DNA from: Hyphomicrobiales bacterium
Lineage (GTDB): Bacteria > Pseudomonadota > Alphaproteobacteria > Rhizobiales > Rhizobiaceae
Assembly (NCBI GenBank): GCA_002400845.2
Contig: NVRK02000091.1
Span: 1-44,822 of the forward strand
DNA length: 44,822 nt
Direction: 5' to 3'
The position numbers and the translations under genes were made by a program. Below, piece after piece: positions 37,692 through 44,822 of this stretch (position 1 is its first letter; every line of letters starts with the position of its first letter). Below the pieces are notes generated by a model, which was not told the DNA's origin, ran no database searches, and worked only from the letters and a program-made list of their open reading frames with translations.

Positions 37692-39392
37692 CTATTCTTC
37701 GCCTTTTTCCTTCAACGCAGCGCCAAGAATATCACCAAGAGAAGCACCCGAATCGGTTGAACCGAACTGAGCTACTGCTTCTTTTTCTTCAGCAATTTCT
37801 AGAGCTTTGATTGATAGACCAATGCGACGTGTTTTCTTATCGAACTGAGTGATGCGAGCATCAACAGTTTGACCAACAGAGAAACGCTCTGGGCGTTGCT
37901 CGTCACGGTCACGAGAAAGGTCAGCACGTTTGATAAAGCTTTGTGCTTCAGACTCAACGAGTTTAACTTCCAAACCATTGTCTTTCACTTCGGTAACTTC
38001 ACAAGTAACCACTGCACCTTTGCGCAATGTACCTGATTCAGCTGCATCGCCTACTGGGTCGCCGCTTAGTTGTTTGATACCAAGTGAGATACGTTCTTTG
38101 TCGATATCAACATCAAGAATAACAGCAGAAACTTTGTCGCCTTTGTTATATTCTTCAATTGCTTCTTCGCCAGAACGGTTCCAGTCAAGATCTGACAAAT
38201 GAACCATGCCATCAACATCACCTTCAAGACCAATGAATAGGCCAAATTCAGTTTTGTTTTTAACTTCACCTTCAACATGAGTACCCGCTGGGTTATCTGC
38301 AGCAAATGCAGTCCATGGGTTATCAAGTGTCTGTTTAAGACCAAGTGAAATACGGCGCTTAGAAGGATCAACCTCAAGAACAACAACATCAACTTCTTGG
38401 CTTGTAGAAACGATTTTGCCTGGGTGAATGTTTTTCTTAGTCCAAGACATTTCAGAAACGTGGATCAAACCTTCAATACCTGGCTCGATTTCAACAAACG
38501 CACCGTAATCAGTGATGTTTGTTACGCGGCCAGTAATTCTAGCTTCAACAGGATATTTAGATTCGATTGATTCCCAAGGATCGCTCTCAAGCTGTTTCAT
38601 GCCTAGTGAGATACGGTGTGTTTCTTGGTTCACACGAATAATCTGAACTTTAATCGTTTGACCGATTTGAAGAATTTCAGATGGGTGATTAACACGGCGC
38701 CAAGCCATATCAGTCACGTGCAACAGACCGTCAATGCCGCCAAGATCTACGAACGCACCATAATCAGTAACGTTTTTAACAACACCTTCAACAACTTGAC
38801 CTTCTTCAAGGTTTTGTACGATTTCTGAACGTTGCTCTGCACGGCTCTCTTCAAGAATTGTACGACGAGAAACAACGATGTTGCCTCTACGACGGTCCAT
38901 TTTCAAGATTTGGAACGGCTGAGGTTGGTTCATCAATGGAGTAACATCGCGGATTGGGCGAATGTCTACTTGTGAGCGCGGCAAGAATGCAACTGCGCCA
39001 TCAAGATCAACTGTAAAGCCACCTTTAACTTGATTGAAGATAATACCTTCAACTTTTTCACCATCTTCGAATTGCTTCTCAAGACGGATCCAGCTTTCTT
39101 CGCGGCGGGCTTTTTCACGGCTAAGCATTGCTTCACCGTTAGAATTTTCAATACGTTCGATGAATACTTCAACTTCATCACCAACGTTTAATGTACCGTC
39201 TTTAGCTTTTGCGCCAAATTCTTTTAGAGGTACGCGGCCTTCAACTTTTAGGCCTACATCGATTACAGCTAAATCTTTTTCAATTGCTGTAATTATTCCC
39301 TTAACAACCGAGCCTTCTACAACGTCGTGTGTTTCATAAGATTCATTTAGAAGAGCTTCAAACTCTTCCATGGTTGGGTTCATGCTGTCCAT
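37692..39392 (-). CDS. rpsA: 30S ribosomal protein S1
   Basis: 566-aa S1 with six S1/OB-fold repeats, as in Gram-negative bacteria; it helps bring mRNA to the 30S subunit. Repeat starts are visible at VVEGSVVKGIITAIEKDLAV, EKVEGIIFNQVKGGFTVDLD, GQVVEGVVKNVTDYGAFVDL, PVEARITGRVTNITDYGAFV, THVEGEVKNKTEFGLFIGLE and GAVVTCEVTEVKDNGLEVKL, and repeats three and four have typical DGLLHVTDMAWRRV- and EGLIHVSEMSW-type ends. AGGAG precedes the ATG. It is the last gene of the aroA-cmk-rpsA block, separated from cmk by 181 bp that likely contains its own promoter or leader, and ends in the terminator at 37633-37665. Confidence 0.97.
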   Translation of the reverse strand: MDSMNPTMEEFEALLNESYETHDVVEGSVVKGIITAIEKDLAVIDVGLKVEGRVPLKEFGAKAKDGTLNVGDEVEVFIERIENSNGEAMLSREKARREESWIRLEKQFEDGEKVEGIIFNQVKGGFTVDLDGAVAFLPRSQVDIRPIRDVTPLMNQPQPFQILKMDRRRGNIVVSRRTILEESRAEQRSEIVQNLEEGQVVEGVVKNVTDYGAFVDLGGIDGLLHVTDMAWRRVNHPSEILQIGQTIKVQIIRVNQETHRISLGMKQLESDPWESIESKYPVEARITGRVTNITDYGAFVEIEPGIEGLIHVSEMSWTKKNIHPGKIVSTSQEVDVVVLEVDPSKRRISLGLKQTLDNPWTAFAADNPAGTHVEGEVKNKTEFGLFIGLEGDVDGMVHLSDLDWNRSGEEAIEEYNKGDKVSAVILDVDIDKERISLGIKQLSGDPVGDAAESGTLRKGAVVTCEVTEVKDNGLEVKLVESEAQSFIKRADLSRDRDEQRPERFSVGQTVDARITQFDKKTRRIGLSIKALEIAEEKEAVAQFGSTDSGASLGDILGAALKEKGEE

Positions 39393-39502
39393 TAAATACT
39401 CCTGACAGGTCCAATTGAACTAAAATTGGCTCTGCATATGCGCCTTGGTTCGTGTTTCATATGGCATTTCCTTACCCCGCTCTCAGTTGAAAGCTCATCC
39501 TG

Positions 39503-39517
39503 TTGATCTAAGATCAA
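39503..39517. repeat. Perfect 15-bp palindrome upstream of rpsA
   Basis: TTGATCT-A-AGATCAA lies about 110 bp before the rpsA start, in the cmk-rpsA gap. It has no T-run on the correct side for termination. It may be an operator or a leader stem, but there is no direct evidence. Confidence 0.6.
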
Positions 39518-39573
39518 AAAAGGGATGGCGCAAAGGGTAAATTTCTACCGGTTAAGCTTGTTCTTTCACGTTT

Positions 39574-40212
39574 CTATAGGCCTGTATGTTTAACAAGGTC
39601 TAAAACTGTTTGGAACGCGGTTTCTATATCCATTTTTGACGTATCAATCAAGTGCGCATCTTGTGCTGGCTTTAATGGCGCGTCTTTGCGGTTCATATCG
39701 CGATCATCACGCACTTTAAGATCAGCCAACACAGCTTCATATGTAACGTCATCTTGCGTGCGACCGCGCTCGATCATCTCGTCAAATCTGCGTTTGGCGC
39801 GAATCTGCGGCGAAGCGGTAACAAACAGCTTAATATCCGCATTTGGGCAAACCACAGTGCCAATATCGCGCCCGTCTAAAACTGCGCCTTTTGCGGCAAA
39901 GTCACGCTGGGCTTGCAGTAATATTTCACGAACCTTTGGCATAATTGCAACTTTAGAAGCGGCCTCTCCAATTTCGTGAACTGACAAGGCTTTGCGATCT
40001 AATTTACTAAAATCGATGTTTTGGGCAACCTCAGCCGCCAATTCTTCATTATCCAGCGGCAAATCTACCTGCAACAAGGCTTGGCCCACTGCGCGGTAAA
40101 TAAGCCCTGTATCCAAATGCGGCAAATCAAAATGTGTCGCCAATTTGCGCGACAAAGTTCCTTTGCCTGACGCGGCTGGACCGTCGATTGCTATGATGAG
40201 TGGATTTTTCAT
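39574..40212 (-). CDS. cmk: Cytidylate kinase
   Basis: Phosphorylates CMP and dCMP using ATP, 212 aa. Family features: N-terminal P-loop [19 protein letters not shown], substrate residues [11 protein letters not shown], the lid/CMP region [35 protein letters not shown] and the later [28 protein letters not shown]. The ATG follows directly after the stop of the intervening membrane gene (no spacing), so translation is coupled. It lies in the conserved aroA-cmk-rpsA row; the intervening membrane gene is unusual. No missing motif. Confidence 0.96.
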   Translation of the reverse strand: MKNPLIIAIDGPAASGKGTLSRKLATHFDLPHLDTGLIYRAVGQALLQVDLPLDNEELAAEVAQNIDFSKLDRKALSVHEIGEAASKVAIMPKVREILLQAQRDFAAKGAVLDGRDIGTVVCPNADIKLFVTASPQIRAKRRFDEMIERGRTQDDVTYEAVLADLKVRDDRDMNRKDAPLKPAQDAHLIDTSKMDIETAFQTVLDLVKHTGL

Positions 40213-42122
<1,910 letters not shown>

Positions 42123-42392
42123 TTATGATCTCAATTTTGGGTAGTGCTGATATTACTGGGTTTGTGAGGGCACCTCACTATTTGATGTTTAGTATCATAG
42201 GATAATTGAAACGTCACCAATTTCGTTATTCTTTAAGTCAAACATATTCTAAGGGCTAAAATACCCATATTTTGGCCCAATTTCAACAAAGATTACGATT
42301 GCGACATTAATTTTGCAAAAGAGTTTTGACTTGAGGTCATTTGAGGGGTAAGGGAAGCCCAATTCCATAACTTAAACCAAAGAGGTTGTTCC

Positions 42393-42845
42393 GTGGCAAA
42401 AGAAGGTCTTGGCACTAAACGGGTATGTCCCGAAACTGGCCGTAAATTTTACGATTTGGATAAAGATCCAATTATCTCGCCTTATACAGGCACTGAATAT
42501 CCGCTTTCATTCTTTTTAGAAGCGGCTCCTTCAAAGGTGACTAAAGTTACTGAAAAAGAAGCTGAAGAAGAAGTTAAACCAACTGAAGAGAGCGAAGAAG
42601 ACGAAGAAGACGATGATACCGTTCAATTGGTTAGCCTGGAAGATGCAGACGACGCTGGTTCTGATAATGACGGTATTAAAACTTCTGACGATGCTGAGGA
42701 CGAAGTTCCTGAAATTCCAGGCACTGAGCTCGACGACGATGAAGAAGAAGAAACTGCTGAATCTAGCGATCACTTCTTAGAAGATGATGACGATGATGAC
42801 GGCCTTGGTGTTGTTATTACAAAGTCTGACGAAGACGACAGTTAA
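42393..42845 (+). CDS. FYDLN-acid family protein (TIGR02300-type)
   Basis: 150-aa acidic protein of unknown function that is a common Hyphomicrobiales marker. The N-terminus contains the family's short motif GTKRVCPETGRKFYDLDKDP (the FYDLN segment) and IISPYTGTEYP, which resembles a tiny zinc-ribbon-like half motif with one Cys. The remainder is strongly acidic, with runs of Asp and Glu. The start is GTG, preceded by AGAGG. It lies divergent from aroA and upstream of tRNA-Ala, an arrangement that is typical of this group. The acidic tail could mediate protein binding, but this is inferred. Confidence 0.92.
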   Translation: MAKEGLGTKRVCPETGRKFYDLDKDPIISPYTGTEYPLSFFLEAAPSKVTKVTEKEAEEEVKPTEESEEDEEDDDTVQLVSLEDADDAGSDNDGIKTSDDAEDEVPEIPGTELDDDEEEETAESSDHFLEDDDDDDGLGVVITKSDEDDS

Positions 42846-42878
42846 ACGCTGTACGTTTTTAGTTTTCAACACGTATTC

Positions 42879-42898
42879 AAAGGGCGACAACGCCCTTT
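42879..42898 (+). terminator. First terminator-like hairpin after the FYDLN-acid gene
   Basis: AAAGGGCG (42879-42886) and CGCCCTTT (42891-42898) form a perfect 8-bp stem with a 4-nt loop. The following T-run is poor (ATTCTCTT), so it may act with the next hairpin. Confidence 0.7.
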
Positions 42899-42935
42899 AT
42901 TCTCTTGAGGGGCTTACACCGCTCTTTGTTTTTTG

Positions 42936-42962
42936 AGGGGCTGATTTGCCCCTTAATTTTTT
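42936..42962 (+). terminator. Second terminator hairpin before tRNA-Ala
   Basis: AGGGGC (42936-42941) and GCCCCT (42948-42953) form a 6-bp stem, followed by T from 42957 to 42962. A nearby copy of TTGAGGGGCT at 42905-42914 suggests a duplicated segment. Confidence 0.7.
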
Positions 42963-43029
42963 ACTACACCTTTAGAGAAACTCTTTGAGTTACTCGTCAC
43001 ACCGCATAACCAGACATGCGGAACATTGT

Positions 43030-43105
43030 GGGGCTATAGCTCAGCTGGGAGAGCGCTTCGCTGGCAGCGAAGAGGTCAGCGGTTCGATCCCGCTTAGCTC
43101 CACCA
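43030..43105 (+). tRNA. tRNA-Ala (anticodon GGC)
   Basis: Full cloverleaf of 76 nt including an encoded CCA. Acceptor GGGGCTA pairs with TAGCTCC and has the G3-U70 wobble that is the alanine identity element. D stem GCTC/GAGC, anticodon stem CTTCG/CGAAG around loop CTGGCAG (anticodon GGC), and T stem AGCGG/CCGCT around TTCGATC all pair. It is followed by a terminator at 43165-43186. tRNA 3' ends are common integration sites, which matters because the genes to the right look accessory. Confidence 0.97.
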
Positions 43106-43455
43106 ATTTTTCTCTTACAACAATTTCGCTTCGCTCAATGTCTGCGAGGCACGAGCATAGCTCGGCAACCTCTTCGGTTGCTTTTTGCGCCAAGTCTCGA
43201 AGCAAAATGTTTAACAATCTCGATAAATTGAATAAGCGGCAGGCGTTTTGCAAAAACACCGAGAGCGTTCTTTTTTCTTTATTCAAATCTTGCGCATCAC
43301 TCAGCTTCGCTTCGATCTACGTGCGATTTGAATTGTTTTTAAATCTCGATAAATGATAATAGATAAGCTAAGCAACATTTAAAAACTGCATTTTTAAGGT
43401 AAAACATCTGGCTAATATTTATTATTGATTTGCATCCAAGGAGTTCAATCACACT
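43106..43455. other. Non-coding region after tRNA-Ala
   Basis: 350 bp without a supported gene. Contents: the tRNA terminator (43165-43186), and a 13-bp direct repeat AATCTCGATAAAT at 43216-43228 and 43342-43354. Short frames here, including one across the tRNA, have no plausible protein character. The mixed composition suggests remnants of rearrangement, but nothing is identifiable. The HEPN-like gene starts at 43456 with AAGGAG upstream. Confidence 0.55.
43165..43186 (+). terminator. Rho-independent terminator after tRNA-Ala
   Basis: GCAACC (43165-43170) and GGTTGC (43176-43181) form a 6-bp stem with a 5-nt loop, followed by TTTTT (43182-43186). Confidence 0.85.
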
Positions 43456-44640
43456 ATGGCTATTGAAGACAAATGCGATTTACCAAATGAATTAGCATTA
43501 GTAAGAGAAAACGCATTACGGGCAATTGGAGCGATTAAACCCACCGATAACAATACACAAGCAGATAAAGAGTTTCTGTTTAATGCTCAAAGAACAATAA
43601 CAGGGCAGATTTTACCTGCCCCTTACCTTGTATATTTTTTGTTTGTTGAATTATTAGGCTTCAACACCAATGTGAAATTTGAGAAAACCGCATGGTCTGT
43701 TACTATAGACTATAAAGGCATCGCATACTTAATTGAACATCGAAAATTTGGACTCGGAATTTTTTCACACGACGCAGAATCTCAAAAGACGCAAGCAAAA
43801 GAGATTGTAAATCTAATTCAAAAATCTTTAAAAGCTGCAAATCCATTTTTTGAGTATAAAGCTAGTGAAGCAGTAAAAAACCCTAGCCTAAATGTTGTAA
43901 ACCACAGCCTTGAATTATACGGTCGATATAAATTTTTACTGAGCGAATATGAAAAAAAATATCAAGAGGCTATTGATCGACGTGATGAATGCGTAATCAA
44001 CAAATTATCAGACTTATCTGCAACATTTTCTTATCCCGCACGAAAACTTAGGAATGAATCTAAATGGTTGGCTCAGGCCGCTATTGAGGCATTTTTTAGT
44101 TGGACCGAACATATTTTTATTCATATCGCCATTCTAGAGAGACAACTCTTGACTGGAGCTGAAGTCGATAATTTAGCGAACCAGAACTGGACTGAAAAAT
44201 TTAAAAAAGCATTGGATATAAACGATAATGTTACAAAAAAACATTTGGATGCTTTAATTTCTATTAGGCGACAATCGAGAAATTTTGTGGCACATGGATC
44301 ATTTGGGAAGCAAGGTGAGGCTTTTAGTTTTCATAGTGCTGCAGGAGCTGTTCCCGTATTGTTGAAACACCAAAACATCGAAAATCCATTTACATTAAGT
44401 GGTGAGATCGACTTGGACGAGGACATTGCTATTAATTCCATTAAAGCTTTCATCGACCATTTATGGACTGATAATAGAGAGCCGTTGAGACTATATATAC
44501 AAGAAAGTAATTTACCTCTAATCCTACCAATGGCTTCAGATGGGACTTATGAAAAAGCTATGTCGTCTACTCAAAACATGGAAAACCTGATTGACAAATT
44601 AAACTACCATTTTGATAAATCAGCGAATATGGATTTTTGA
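43456..44640 (+). CDS. HEPN-like protein of unknown function
   Basis: 394-aa soluble protein; no family recognised overall. The region at about residues 200-280 is helical (ESKWLAQAAIEAFFSWTEHI, then FIHIAILERQLLTG) and ends in SIRRQSRNFVAHGSFG. This includes RNFVAH (Arg275 to His280), which fits the R-x4-H catalytic motif of HEPN ribonucleases. The N-terminal part (about 1-110) has an IDYKGIAYLIEHRKFGLGIF strand region whose function is unclear. The AAGGAG site 11 nt before the ATG supports this start. The gene lies beside tRNA-Ala, and its codon use looks more AT-rich than the neighbours. No adjacent antitoxin of MNT type is seen. HEPN proteins often act in defence or toxin systems, but this is inferred. 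Confidence 0.6.
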   Translation: MAIEDKCDLPNELALVRENALRAIGAIKPTDNNTQADKEFLFNAQRTITGQILPAPYLVYFLFVELLGFNTNVKFEKTAWSVTIDYKGIAYLIEHRKFGLGIFSHDAESQKTQAKEIVNLIQKSLKAANPFFEYKASEAVKNPSLNVVNHSLELYGRYKFLLSEYEKKYQEAIDRRDECVINKLSDLSATFSYPARKLRNESKWLAQAAIEAFFSWTEHIFIHIAILERQLLTGAEVDNLANQNWTEKFKKALDINDNVTKKHLDALISIRRQSRNFVAHGSFGKQGEAFSFHSAAGAVPVLLKHQNIENPFTLSGEIDLDEDIAINSIKAFIDHLWTDNREPLRLYIQESNLPLILPMASDGTYEKAMSSTQNMENLIDKLNYHFDKSANMDF

Positions 44641-44678
44641 TATACCAATAGTCTCCGTCATGAGAGAGATTTAACATT

Positions 44679-44822
44679 ATGAAAATTGGCATTCTACAAA
44701 CAGGCTTTGTTCCCAAACCATTGGCAGATGAGTTTGGTCAATATCCTGCAATGTTTAAGCAACTATTAGCTGGCCAAGGGTTTCAATTTGAAACCTATGA
44801 TGTTGCTAATAATCAGTTTCCA
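44679..44822 (+). CDS. Class I glutamine amidotransferase-like protein (3' truncated by window edge)
   Basis: Only the first 48 codons are present: MKIGILQTGFVPKPLADEFG, then QYPAMFKQLLAGQGFQFETY. This is the N-terminus of the type-1 glutamine amidotransferase (GMP-synthase-like) proteins found in many alphaproteobacteria, whose catalytic Cys would lie beyond the window. A purine-rich GAGAGAGA site lies about 10 nt before the ATG. The gap to the HEPN-like gene is 38 bp, so a shared transcript is possible. The substrate cannot be predicted from this fragment. Confidence 0.7.
   Translation, partial: MKIGILQTGFVPKPLADEFGQYPAMFKQLLAGQGFQFETYDVANNQFP

Noticed and set aside
42985-43356. 123-codon frame covering tRNA-Ala
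   Set aside because: It translates the tRNA itself (the familiar AIAQLGER and VSGSIPLSST artefact) and has no other protein character.

Overview
The window looks like a chromosomal segment of a low-GC alphaproteobacterium, most likely order Hyphomicrobiales (Rhizobiales). Indicators are a class II EPSP synthase very close to the Agrobacterium CP4 enzyme, the ActS/ActR (RegB/RegA) redox two-component pair, a MmcB-type gene beside it, a FYDLN-acid protein next to tRNA-Ala, an Hsp20-DUF1150 pair, and the order lptC-lptA-lptB-rpoN-hpf-ptsN. Nearly everything is housekeeping. Only the right edge, after tRNA-Ala, looks accessory.

Layout. 1-4670: ubiquinone genes ubiE (5' truncated) and ubiB, an FKBP lipoprotein on the minus strand, then coaBC overlapping dut. 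CoaBC carries an N-terminal FitA-like ribbon-helix-helix domain. 4674-7043: a Tat-signal protein of unknown function, a LysE/RhtB exporter and cysK with a strong terminator. 7217-13068: gyrB, a PilZ protein, an OmpA lipoprotein, a TadE/TadG-like protein, an isolated ureidoglycine aminohydrolase and a secreted PRC-barrel-like protein. 13335-19485: an RNase D-like exonuclease, the LPS transport genes lptC, lptA and lptB, then rpoN, hpf and ptsN (sigma-54, ribosome hibernation, nitrogen PTS). 19523-22772: hsp20-DUF1150 divergent from malate synthase G. 22795-28923: an L,D-transpeptidase, an mmcB gene broken by an in-frame TGA, actR, actS and hrpB. 28997-32594: a three-gene ABC importer of the YnjBCD type. 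32705-35263: a tightly coupled operon of two RNA methyltransferase-like genes and lspA. 35453-42122: a 31-residue membrane microprotein, then on the minus strand aroA, a membrane protein, cmk, rpsA, sppA, ihfB and lapA. 42393-44822: a FYDLN-acid protein, tandem terminators, tRNA-Ala(GGC), a HEPN-like protein and the start of a class I glutamine amidotransferase.

Genes that work together: ubiE/ubiB (quinone synthesis, with ActS probably sensing the quinone pool), lptC/A/B (LPS export), rpoN/hpf/ptsN (nitrogen and stationary-phase control), aroA/cmk/rpsA (a conserved block interrupted here by a membrane protein), and the three Ynj components.

I saw no CRISPR array, insertion sequence, prophage or complete novel defence system. 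The best leads are the RHH-CoaBC fusion (which also lacks the usual CoaC cysteine), the mmcB nonsense codon, the microprotein at 35453, two structured intergenic elements (32641-32674 and 37425-37469), and the HEPN-like gene beside tRNA-Ala. Function calls rest on motif recognition by eye, without database searches.
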